A DNA stretch of 64,000 nt. It comes from an uncultured Bacteroidales bacterium (GTDB taxonomy: Bacteria > Bacteroidota > Bacteroidia > Bacteroidales > Bacteroidaceae). Position 1 is the first letter of the stretch; every line of letters begins with the position of its first letter. The position numbers and the translations under genes were made by a program. A model generated the notes under the pieces. That model was not told where the DNA came from. It worked only from the letters and a program-made list of their open reading frames with translations, and did no database searches. Shown one piece after another: positions 43,942-51,636 of this stretch. The DNA is taken from contig CACYOC010000006.1 in NCBI GenBank assembly GCA_902775975.1, positions 1-64,000 on the forward strand, read 5' to 3'.

Positions 43942-44598
43942 ATGAAATACATTATTCTATCATTCTTTTCCATACTGTGTTCACTGAACATCTATGCCCA
44001 AGAAACTACGGATGAAAGTCTGAAGATTGATGCGGCATTTGACGCTTGTATAGCAATGCGCGATGCTGTTGCAGCCAACGACACAACAGCTCTTCTCCAA
44101 TCAGCAAAAGAGTTGAAGGAAGCAGGCGCTATGGATTTCCATGCCCTCCGGTGTAAGGACGATTCCGTATCTTCTCTCAATGGACATCTTGTATTCGACG
44201 AAGCTTTTGCTGACAGTCTTGCTGCAGGTAAGTCAGTCTATGACAAAGCCGACGAAATGAGTCGTACCAGAACCCATCGTGGTCAGACCGCTAATGGCAG
44301 TATCCTCACGAAGACGTGTTTTGTCAAGGCAGGCAAGAGCACAAAATACAACTTCTTCTCAAAAGGACATCAAGAACTCGCTGTCGTGGCAGAAAATGGT
44401 GGCCTCGTTACGATGAGGATTCACGTTACCAACAGTGCTGGACTCGATGTGCGCCACGACGACACGAAATCTGTCAAGAGAGGCCTTCCCCAGCGCAAGA
44501 CCTCCTTTGAGTTGCCTACCGACCGCCGCAATACCGTTGAGTTGGAAGTCGTCAACTGCGGCAAGAAGGATATTAGCTTCGTGGTGATTAGTAACTGA
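43942..44598 (+). CDS. small exported protein beside CHAT 4
   Basis: A signal peptide (MKYIILSFFSILCSLNIYAQ) precedes a helical segment (LKIDAAFDACIAMRDAVAAN) and a beta-rich C-terminal half (KSTKYNFFSKGHQELAVVAE to ELEVVNCGKKDISFVVISN). The C-terminal half is similar to the protein at 35336-35947, and both stand directly before a CHAT gene. It lies 18 bases after the TIR-FGE gene and 21 before the TPR half of CHAT 4. No named family is recognised; a binding partner of the exported peptidase is likely. Confidence 0.65.
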   Translation: MKYIILSFFSILCSLNIYAQETTDESLKIDAAFDACIAMRDAVAANDTTALLQSAKELKEAGAMDFHALRCKDDSVSSLNGHLVFDEAFADSLAAGKSVYDKADEMSRTRTHRGQTANGSILTKTCFVKAGKSTKYNFFSKGHQELAVVAENGGLVTMRIHVTNSAGLDVRHDDTKSVKRGLPQRKTSFELPTDRRNTVELEVVNCGKKDISFVVISN

Positions 44599-44619
44599 AA
44601 TCGTTAAATCATAGATTAA

Positions 44620-45933
44620 ATGAAAAACAGATTAATATTATTACTTTTTTCATTCGTAGCACTTCTTAGTTATGCTCAGACTAAACAGCAGGCTGATAGT
44701 TTGCATCAACAGGGTAGGGCATATCTGAACGAGGGAAAGATTGCCGAAAGTCGGGAGTGTACGCGTCAGGCAATGGAGATGAGAAAGACGCTGCTGGGTG
44801 AGGTGAGTGAGGACTATATTACCTCACTTAACAACTATGCTCTGACATTTTGTATGGAGGAGAACTATGCAAAAGCTGTAGAACTGCAGGAACAGGTGCT
44901 GTCGTTGTGTGGAAGGCTGAAACAGCCACATAAGAATATTGGGATGTTCATAACAAATATGGGGCGTTACTATTATCTCAATGGTAATAAGGTGAATGCT
45001 GCAAAAATGTGGGAACAGGCTCTTCCGATGGTTGAAAAATTCAGTGAAATCTATGAGTTCCTGTTGAATAGTCTTGGTTCTATATACAGTGATGCTGACG
45101 ACCAACAAGGTCTAAGCCGTATCTTGGCTCTGATGGAAGAACATAATGAACATGAGCTGACAAAACCCTGTGATGAACCGAAATGTATGCTTGACAGGGC
45201 ATTGTATTATTCTTCTGCCGGTAATCAGGCTAAGGCTAATGAGTGTTTTCATAATGTTATGGACATGCCGATGGATGACGAGATGCGGATTAAGGTATTT
45301 GAATCCTATGCTCACTATAAGGCGATGACGGAACGAGACAGGCTCACTGGAGCTGAATACCAGTTTCAGGCGGCAATGCTGAGAAAAAATACAAAAGGAG
45401 AAGATGCAGAATACGCTAAAAGTATATTTAACGCGGGATTGTTTTATTCTTTTGCTATGACAGATGATAGTTTTCGGAAAGCTATCACATGTTATGACCA
45501 GGCACATGACGTGTTTGAGAAATTGAACAATGCTCCTATGATTGCCAAATGCCAGCAAATGAAGGGCAATGCTTTTAGTGGACTTAAGGAATATGAAAAA
45601 GCGAAAGAGTGTTATGCTCGCGCATTGGTTTATTACGAAACCAATGACAAAGAAAGTCGCGATTACCCTAAAATGATCGAACGCGTGGCAGCGATGGAGA
45701 AATTCAATAAGGAGTATGATGCATCAATAACTCACTATCGACAGGCGATGCAACTCTATGAGCAGCGTGGCATGATGGAGGAGTATGCCAATGCAGAAAA
45801 TGGGTTGAAAATGTGTTATGCTTATGCAGGACGAAGTATGAGTGAAGCGACAGATAACAGAAATCAGGATGCTATTAAAGCAGCAGAAAGAGAAAAACTG
45901 GATAAGTTGATCAATGATGAAAAAGCAATCTAG
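44620..45933 (+). CDS. TPR half of frameshifted CHAT 4 gene
   Basis: The 437-aa frame begins with a signal peptide (MKNRLILLLFSFVALLSYA) and contains about eight TPR units (GRAYLNEGKIAESRECTRQA; YEKAKECYARALVYYETND). It ends abruptly at a TAG at 45931, just after DEKAI. Dropping back one base at the A-run at 45920-45924 continues smoothly as KSNLELTRTYLGKLMYARSL into the CHAT half at 45963-47600. The intact ancestor was therefore one protein of about 990 residues built like the other three CHAT proteins. A one-base loss in the A-run is the simplest cause. The TPR half alone could still be exported. Confidence 0.7.
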   Translation: MKNRLILLLFSFVALLSYAQTKQQADSLHQQGRAYLNEGKIAESRECTRQAMEMRKTLLGEVSEDYITSLNNYALTFCMEENYAKAVELQEQVLSLCGRLKQPHKNIGMFITNMGRYYYLNGNKVNAAKMWEQALPMVEKFSEIYEFLLNSLGSIYSDADDQQGLSRILALMEEHNEHELTKPCDEPKCMLDRALYYSSAGNQAKANECFHNVMDMPMDDEMRIKVFESYAHYKAMTERDRLTGAEYQFQAAMLRKNTKGEDAEYAKSIFNAGLFYSFAMTDDSFRKAITCYDQAHDVFEKLNNAPMIAKCQQMKGNAFSGLKEYEKAKECYARALVYYETNDKESRDYPKMIERVAAMEKFNKEYDASITHYRQAMQLYEQRGMMEEYANAENGLKMCYAYAGRSMSEATDNRNQDAIKAAEREKLDKLINDEKAI

Positions 45934-45962
45934 AACTTACACGTACTTATCTTGGCAAGTTG

Positions 45963-47600
45963 ATGTATGCGCGTTCGTTAGGAACTATTGCTGGTTGCTA
46001 TTTCTTGAAGGAGGAATATGGAGATGCTGTGGATTACTATCGGCAATACGTTCATGCTATTCGCGAGGCGGTTAGAGAGGAATTTCGCATGGAAAGCGAG
46101 ACAGAGCGCATGCATACGTGGCAGGAGGAAATGTCTAACATTTCTCAGTTACAAGAATTACTGGTAACATTGCCTGACACGTTGTTGCAATATAAAAATG
46201 ATTTAACGTCAATCGTGTATGATGCAGAACTCTTATCTAAAGGCATTCTACTGAACTCATCTATAGAATTCGAAAAACTCTTGAACGACAAGAATGATCA
46301 GCGCTTATTGGAAATATATCAAAAGACGAAGTCTAATAGGAATGAGATAGAACGGCTGAGAATGGAGGGGAATTCAGAATCGGATTTGGAGAAGATTCTG
46401 AAACTTACTCAGGAGAACCAGCGTCTGCAAATCCAGTTGAATAAAGATGTCCAGGAAATGGAGGATTTTACACAGTACATATCTTATGATTGGAAGGACG
46501 TGCAGAATGGGCTGAAAGACAGCGATGTGAGCATAGAGTTTGTATCTGTTAATTTGTCTTTTGGCAAGACAGACTCGCACATGGTCGCCCTTTTGTTGAC
46601 AAAGAATATGTCACATCCTGAAGCTGTAGTGCTTTGGGCTGAAGATGGTTTGAAGCAGAATGCTCTGTTAGCACAGGATAGTAATATGTTTGTTAAACCT
46701 GAGGCAGGGAAGATTGTCTGGGGAAGGCTCGCACCCTATCTGCAAGGTAAGAAGAGAATATTCTTTTCTGCCGATGGTATCTTGAATAACATAGGTATAG
46801 AGTATTTGTTGTTTGATGGGAAACCTATTTCTGAGCAGTTCGAGGTTTATCGATTGTCGTCAACGAAAGAACTCTGCTATCAACATCGTTCTGTCAAATT
46901 GGAGAAGGCTGTGTTGTTTGGTGATATTAATTATAATCAAGATGCTACGCAATCTATAGACACTCAACGCTCTTTGGCATCCTTGCGTGGTGCTGGAGAA
47001 ATTGCCAGTTTTGCAGAATTGAAGAATACTCGTCGTGAGGTGGATGACATACATTCTATCTTAATAAATAGCGGTATGAGAGACGTTCCTCAACTATGCG
47101 ACACAGAAGCCAGCAAGTCTGCATTTATGTCATTGACCGACAGCCGAGTAAATGTTCTGCATGTGGCAACTCATGGTATGTATATGGACGTGAAACAATC
47201 GACGGATGCTGAATCCATGCAAAATAGTATGTTGGTGTTTGCCGGAGCAAATCTTGATGACAATTCGTTTGTTACTGCTGCAGATATAGCATCTATGAAT
47301 CTGCGTCAGTGCGACCTTGCTGTCCTTTCTGCCTGTGAGACCGGCTTAGGAAAGTTGGGGGGCGATGGCGTGTTTGGGTTGCAGCGTGGTTTTAAAAATG
47401 CAGGGGTTCACACCCTTCTTATGAGTCTAAAAAAGGTTTACGACGCTTCGACAGCCGACTTGATGATTAGTTTTTACAGGCATCTGATGAGCGGAGCGAC
47501 GAAACGTGAGGCTTTGGTAAAGGCACAACAGGATATCCGAAGTAAAGGATATAACGATCCGAAGTATTGGGCGGTGTTTATCTTGCTGGATGCGTATTGA
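45963..47600 (+). CDS. CHAT half of frameshifted CHAT 4 gene
   Basis: Reading can start at the ATG at 45963 (a TTG at 45960 is adjacent), but the coding sequence really continues from 45921 and belongs to the TPR frame at 44620-45933. The 545 residues contain a TPR-end helix (YGDAVDYYRQYVHAIREAVR) and a full CHAT domain with His404 (NVLHVATHGMYM) and Cys458 (AVLSACETGLGK), then GVFGLQRGFKNAGVHTLLMS. The tryptophan of the usual SLW motif is replaced by lysine (SLKKVYD), unlike the other three copies. Without a signal peptide this half would stay in the cytoplasm and may be inactive. The rsh-independent RyR 3 gene follows 26 bases after its stop. Confidence 0.7.
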   Translation: MYARSLGTIAGCYFLKEEYGDAVDYYRQYVHAIREAVREEFRMESETERMHTWQEEMSNISQLQELLVTLPDTLLQYKNDLTSIVYDAELLSKGILLNSSIEFEKLLNDKNDQRLLEIYQKTKSNRNEIERLRMEGNSESDLEKILKLTQENQRLQIQLNKDVQEMEDFTQYISYDWKDVQNGLKDSDVSIEFVSVNLSFGKTDSHMVALLLTKNMSHPEAVVLWAEDGLKQNALLAQDSNMFVKPEAGKIVWGRLAPYLQGKKRIFFSADGILNNIGIEYLLFDGKPISEQFEVYRLSSTKELCYQHRSVKLEKAVLFGDINYNQDATQSIDTQRSLASLRGAGEIASFAELKNTRREVDDIHSILINSGMRDVPQLCDTEASKSAFMSLTDSRVNVLHVATHGMYMDVKQSTDAESMQNSMLVFAGANLDDNSFVTAADIASMNLRQCDLAVLSACETGLGKLGGDGVFGLQRGFKNAGVHTLLMSLKKVYDASTADLMISFYRHLMSGATKREALVKAQQDIRSKGYNDPKYWAVFILLDAY

Positions 47601-47626
47601 ATAAAGAATATAAAGTATCTATAACG

Positions 47627-47917
47627 ATGAAGAAAGAAGATTATATTCCGCAGCCGATTGACACAACGGATGTTGTGCTGCCAAAGGAGCTGATAGAATT
47701 AGGCGAGGTCATTGCCAAGAATGTACATGAGGTATGGGCGGCGGGAAGAGTCAAGGATGGCTGGACGTACGGCATGGTGCGTGATGACGTCAAGAAGACA
47801 CATCCTTGTCTCATCCCCTATGAGGAGCTCACAGAGACGGAAAAAGACTACGACCGCCGAACGGCGCTGCAGTCGCTACGCCTCATGGTAAAGCTCGGCT
47901 TCAAAATATCCATTTAG
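47627..47917 (+). CDS. stand-alone RyR-domain protein 3
   Basis: The 96-aa protein is almost entirely one RyR domain: YIPQPIDTTDVVLPKELIEL, then KNVHEVWAAGRVKDGWTYG, and IPYEELTETEKDYDRRTALQ, the three conserved blocks of the family. The chosen ATG at 47627 follows the CHAT 4 stop by 26 bases; an in-frame ATG at 47567 would lie inside the CHAT gene. It closes the RyR 2 operon and its end overlaps the convergent DUF5020 gene by 17 bases. A ligand-binding or adaptor role is inferred; no effector domain is present. Confidence 0.8.
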   Translation: MKKEDYIPQPIDTTDVVLPKELIELGEVIAKNVHEVWAAGRVKDGWTYGMVRDDVKKTHPCLIPYEELTETEKDYDRRTALQSLRLMVKLGFKISI

Positions 47918-48623
47918 CGCCGATGGTCGGATTCCAGAAGAAGGTCTTCGAACTCGTGGGCTTCTGGTTATAGACGAAGTTGTTGGAGAATTCCCATTCT
48001 GTGCCGAGGCTGAAGTGCTCTGTGAAGTTATACCACAGCTGGGGCTCGGAGAGGATGACTAGGCAGCCGTGGCCGTTGGAGGCTTTCTCGCCGCGCCAGA
48101 AGTCGATGAAGCCGGTGAAGGAGAGTTTGCGGTTGAAGAAGTGCAGTCCCCAGACGCCTGTCAGCTGTGCGCTGGCATAGCTGTGTGTGTTGGCATAGCT
48201 CTTGAAGAACTGCTTGTACATCACCTGTACGCTCCACGTCTTGGAGAAGTCGGCGGTATGACCATTCCATGCAGGACCTATCAGTGCTGCCTGTTGGAAG
48301 CTGCCTGTGCGGCTGAGGCCACCGTCGTACTCGATATGGGCGGCGAAGGGCGACTGTTTGCCGAGGTTGAACTCGCGTGAAATCTCCGTGTAGGCATCTT
48401 CCACGAAGTGGCGACTCATGTCAATATCGACGAAGTAGTACCACGAGCCCCAGGGGTCAGCCTTGAATTGCTCGAGTGTGACAGTCACTTTCGAGCGACC
48501 AGCTTCCTCGCCTGTGTAGATATTGCGACCGAAGTCGTAGTGCAGCTGGATGTTTTGTGCACTGATGGTCGTAGCGAGTGCCACGAATGCGAAAGAAAGG
48601 ACAGTTCTAAGCATTTTTTTCAT
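47901..48623 (-). CDS. DUF5020 outer-membrane barrel-like protein
   Basis: The 240-aa protein has a signal peptide (MKKMLRTVLSFAFVALATTI, cleavage after ISA) and alternating beta strands with aromatic ends (VTVTLEQFKADPWGSWYYFV, FFWNPTIGAKWIF), ending in Phe as outer-membrane barrels do. It matches the Bacteroidales DUF5020 family, which resembles Tsx-like channels. The transported substrate is unknown. It marks the return to core genes and converges on RyR 3. Confidence 0.8.
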   Translation of the reverse strand: MKKMLRTVLSFAFVALATTISAQNIQLHYDFGRNIYTGEEAGRSKVTVTLEQFKADPWGSWYYFVDIDMSRHFVEDAYTEISREFNLGKQSPFAAHIEYDGGLSRTGSFQQAALIGPAWNGHTADFSKTWSVQVMYKQFFKSYANTHSYASAQLTGVWGLHFFNRKLSFTGFIDFWRGEKASNGHGCLVILSEPQLWYNFTEHFSLGTEWEFSNNFVYNQKPTSSKTFFWNPTIGAKWIF

Positions 48624-48666
48624 AATCGTTAATTGTTTTTGTTTAATAAATATGAATGATAGGTTT

Positions 48667-49818
48667 CTATTGCTGTGTTAATAGTTGTGTCATGATGGCA
48701 GCTGCCTGTTCCGGTGCATTGCCATCGCCCAACAGGTTGCGTATCTCCGTGTAGTCGCTGAGCATCTTTTCGCGCTTGCTGCCGCCAGGGAGAATCTGCT
48801 CCAGCTCATGGCGAATGTTGTCCACGGAGAAGTCGTCAGCGATGAGCTCACAGACCACCTCGCGGTCGGCGATGAGGTTAACCAGCGACACGTATTTTAC
48901 TTTCAGGAAGTGACGTTTCAGGAATCCGAAGAACTTAGCCATCTTGGTATTGTAACATACTACCTGAGGAACGCCAAACATACACGTCTCCAAGGTCGCT
49001 GTGCCACTTGTCACTAACGCTGCCGTCGCATGGTGCAGCAGTTGGAAGGTCTGTCCGGCGCGCAGCACCGTCACCTGATAGCCTTCGGTAAACTGCTGAT
49101 AGTATTCGTGTTCAATGGCGGGCGCACCTGCGACGACTATCTGATAGCGGTCGGTCAGATGCCTCGTCGCTTCCAGCATCGCTGGCAGGTTGTCCTTGAT
49201 CTCCTGCTGTCGGCTGCCGCAGAGAAGGGCGATGAGCGATTTACCCCCAGTTTCTCCTTCAAGGAGGGAAGAAAGGTCATCCTCGCACCCCTCCCTTCCC
49301 GACTCCAAGAAGCTATCGACCTCTGCTTTGGTGGGGTTGCCGACGTAGTGGATAGGGTAGTGGTGCTTCTTCTCGAAGAAGTCGATCTCGAAGGGCAGTA
49401 TGCTGAACAGCTCGTCGATGTCGCGCTTGATGTTCTTGATGCGGTGCTCCTTCCACGCCCAAATCTTCGGAGCGATGTAGTAATAGACCTTAGGACCCTT
49501 GCCTTTGAGGAATTTCGCTATCTTGAGGTTGAAGCCAGGATAATCTACCAAGATGACGGCGTCGGGCTTCCACTGGAGGATGTCCTCTTCGCAGAAGCGC
49601 ATGTTCCTTAATATGGTGCGAAGGTGCATCACTACGGGGATAAACCCCATGTATGCCAGTTCGCGATAGTGCTTGACCATCGTGCCACCCTCTGCTGCCA
49701 TGGCATCGCCGCCGAAGAATCGGAATTCGGCTTCAGCGTCGTGTCGTTTGAGCGCTGCCATGAGGTGTGAGGCGTGCAGGTCGCCCGATGCTTCTCCTGC
49801 TATGAGATAGTATTTCAT
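48667..49818 (-). CDS. lpxB: lipid-A-disaccharide synthase LpxB
   Basis: The 383-aa glycosyltransferase (GT19) joins UDP-diacylglucosamine and lipid X in lipid A synthesis at the inner membrane. The family signatures are clear: KYYLIAGEASGDLHASHLM at the start, RFFGGDAM, YYIAPKIWAWKEHRIKNIKR, HYVGNPT, LLCGSRQQEIKDNLPAMLEA and VTSGTATLETCMFGVPQVVC. An odd point is the loop between NPTKAEVDSF and LIALLCGS: its DNA (49241-49302) resembles the dispersed G/C-run repeats of this genome. The gene is one unit with surE, which lies upstream on the same strand 77 bases away, a pairing common in Bacteroidales. Confidence 0.95.
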   Translation of the reverse strand: MKYYLIAGEASGDLHASHLMAALKRHDAEAEFRFFGGDAMAAEGGTMVKHYRELAYMGFIPVVMHLRTILRNMRFCEEDILQWKPDAVILVDYPGFNLKIAKFLKGKGPKVYYYIAPKIWAWKEHRIKNIKRDIDELFSILPFEIDFFEKKHHYPIHYVGNPTKAEVDSFLESGREGCEDDLSSLLEGETGGKSLIALLCGSRQQEIKDNLPAMLEATRHLTDRYQIVVAGAPAIEHEYYQQFTEGYQVTVLRAGQTFQLLHHATAALVTSGTATLETCMFGVPQVVCYNTKMAKFFGFLKRHFLKVKYVSLVNLIADREVVCELIADDFSVDNIRHELEQILPGGSKREKMLSDYTEIRNLLGDGNAPEQAAAIMTQLLTQQ

Positions 49819-49895
49819 TTGTTTAGATTTTTAAAACACAGAGGTTCTTCGACGAGCGAAGTGTGGCGTTGCAATGCAATCAGAGACACAGAGTT

Positions 49896-50651
49896 TTAGA
49901 AGTCCCACGATTTGAGTTCTTCGAAGGCCTCGTATGCCGTGACATCGATGCGTGTCGGCGTGATGGCGATATATCCGTGAGACAGAGCCCAATTGTCGGT
50001 ATCCTCAGCTTCCGGCTCGTCGTTGGTGTAGTGGCCCATCATCCAGTAGTAGTCGTAGTTGCGCGGATGATGACACTTATACACTTCGTTACCCCACGTG
50101 CCATGCGCCATGCGGCAGATGCGTACCCCCTTGAAGTCAGCAAGCGGGAAATTGACGTTCAGGCAGACTCCCTTGGGCAGTCCCTTGCTGAGCACGTGTT
50201 GCACAATGTTGCGTACATAGGGTTTTAGAGGGCTGAAGTCGGCATCGTCGCGATAGTCACAGAGCGAGAACGCCACGGAGTTGATATACTTCATGCAGCC
50301 TTCGAGTGTCACGCCCATCGTGCCACTGTAATGCGTATTGACCGAGGCGTTGTCTCCGTGGTTGATGCCGCCGATGATCAGGTCTGGCTTTCGCGGACAG
50401 AGTTCCGAGAGTGCCAGTTTGATGCAATCCACCGGTGTGCCATTGGTGGACCAAATCTTCACACCGTCCTTTTCGCGTCGCAGTTTCAGTGTCAGCGGTG
50501 TCGTTGCCGAGAAGGCGCAGGAGAAACCGCTACGTGCTGAATCCGGTGCGCAGACGATGACATCGCCTAAGTCGTGTACCATCTCTATCAGGCTGTTGAT
50601 GCCTTTGGCATGGTAGCCGTCGTCGTTGGAAATAAGTATCAAAGGTCTCAT
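49896..50651 (-). CDS. surE: 5'/3'-nucleotidase SurE
   Basis: The 251-aa protein has the SurE metal-binding start (MRPLILISNDDGYHAKGINS), the conserved APDSARSG block and the GGINHGDNASVNTHYSGTMG active-site segment. SurE is a metal-dependent nucleoside monophosphate phosphatase linked to survival under stress. The start is the ATG at 50651; an upstream ATG at 50708 would lie beyond the promoter box at 50672-50679. The gene leads the surE-lpxB unit and is divergent from parA. Confidence 0.94.
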   Translation of the reverse strand: MRPLILISNDDGYHAKGINSLIEMVHDLGDVIVCAPDSARSGFSCAFSATTPLTLKLRREKDGVKIWSTNGTPVDCIKLALSELCPRKPDLIIGGINHGDNASVNTHYSGTMGVTLEGCMKYINSVAFSLCDYRDDADFSPLKPYVRNIVQHVLSKGLPKGVCLNVNFPLADFKGVRICRMAHGTWGNEVYKCHHPRNYDYYWMMGHYTNDEPEAEDTDNWALSHGYIAITPTRIDVTAYEAFEELKSWDF

Positions 50652-50671
50652 AATATTATGCAATTTGGCTG

Positions 50672-50679
50672 CAAAGATA
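50672..50679 (-). promoter_or_regulatory. surE -7 box
   Basis: CAAAGATA on the plus strand reads TATCTTTG on the minus strand, 20 bases before the surE ATG. The matching TTTG box further upstream is weak (ATTG). Confidence 0.6.
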
Positions 50680-50732
50680 CAAAATTTATTTAAATTATCA
50701 ATTATCAATTGTCAATTATCAATAATAATTCG

Positions 50733-50740
50733 TACCTTTG
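50733..50740 (+). promoter_or_regulatory. parA -7 box
   Basis: TACCTTTG fits the Bacteroidetes TANNTTTG element. The parA ATG follows 30 bases later, and AT-rich AATTATC repeats lie directly upstream. Confidence 0.65.
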
Positions 50741-50770
50741 CAACCTATTATATCATGTTAAGTAAGAAAT

Positions 50771-51529
50771 ATGGGTAAGATAATAGCGTTAGCAAATCAA
50801 AAAGGAGGCGTGGGAAAGACCACGACAACCATCAATTTAGCAGCATCGCTGGCCACACTGGAAAAGACCGTGCTGGTGGTCGATGCCGATCCTCAGGCCA
50901 ATGCAAGTAGCGGTCTGGGTGTGAATATTCAGGAAGTGGAGTGCTCGTTGTACGAGTGCATTATCGACAAGGCCGATGTCCGCGATGCCATCTATACGAC
51001 CGACATCGAGGGATTGGATATTATTCCCAGTCATATTGACTTGGTAGGTGCCGAGATAGAGATGCTCAATATCGAAGGGCGTGAGAAAGTTATCAGCCAC
51101 CTGTTGGAGCCTATCCGCGACGAGTATGACTACATTCTGATCGACTGTTCACCGTCGTTAGGACTCATCACGGTTAATTCGCTGACGGCCGCCGACTCGG
51201 TTCTTATTCCTGTGCAGTGCGAATACTTTGCGCTGGAGGGTATTTCCAAGTTGTTGAATACCATCAAGATTATCAAGCAGAAGCTCAATCCGAAGCTCGA
51301 GATCGAAGGTTTCCTGCTGACGATGTACGACTCTCGTCTGCGTCTGGCGAACCAGATTTACGACGAGGTGAAGCGCCATTTCCAGGAGTTGGTGTTCAAG
51401 ACCGTTATCCAGCGTAACGTCAAGCTCTCCGAGAGTCCCAGCCACGGACTGCCCGTCATTCTTTATGATGCTGATTCTACTGGAGCCAAGAATCACTTGG
51501 CTTTGGCAAAGGAGATTATCAGTAAATAG
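50771..51529 (+). CDS. parA: chromosome-partitioning ATPase ParA/Soj
   Basis: The 252-aa protein carries the deviant Walker A motif (NQKGGVGKTTTTINLA, residues 9-24, signature Lys11), the A-prime segment LVVDADPQAN, and Walker B (YILIDCSPSLGLITVN). It forms ATP-dependent dimers on DNA and works with ParB at parS sites in chromosome segregation. It is first in the parA-parB-DUF5683-transglycosylase-rsh row typical of Bacteroidales. No perfect parS palindrome was noticed in the window. Confidence 0.95.
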   Translation: MGKIIALANQKGGVGKTTTTINLAASLATLEKTVLVVDADPQANASSGLGVNIQEVECSLYECIIDKADVRDAIYTTDIEGLDIIPSHIDLVGAEIEMLNIEGREKVISHLLEPIRDEYDYILIDCSPSLGLITVNSLTAADSVLIPVQCEYFALEGISKLLNTIKIIKQKLNPKLEIEGFLLTMYDSRLRLANQIYDEVKRHFQELVFKTVIQRNVKLSESPSHGLPVILYDADSTGAKNHLALAKEIISK

Positions 51530-51636
51530 GAGACCCCATCAATTGTAAATTGTCAAATTGTAAATTGCAAAATCAATTGTAAATTGTAAATTGCAAAATC
51601 AATTGTAAATTGTAAATTGTCAAATTGTAAATTATA
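51530..51636. repeat. AT-rich AATTGTAAATTG direct repeats
   Basis: The gap between parA and parB consists almost wholly of AATTGTAAATTG units joined by CAAAATC or TCA, in roughly 26-34 base periods, about three copies. A related AATTATCAATT stretch lies upstream of parA at about 50695-50728. Such tracts are common spacer DNA in this group. Confidence 0.7.

Noticed and set aside
45915..45933. Programmed -1 frameshift joining the CHAT 4 halves
   Set aside because: The site (GAT GAA AAA GCA) is not a proper slippery heptamer because the P-site codon would not re-pair, and no downstream stem was noticed. A mutation or sequence error is simpler.
12952..47917. Insertion sequence or prophage
   Set aside because: No transposase, integrase or phage structural gene was found in any visible reading frame.
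50652..50770. parS site near parA
   Set aside because: No palindrome like TGTTTCACGTGAAACA is present; only AT-rich repeats and promoter boxes are seen.
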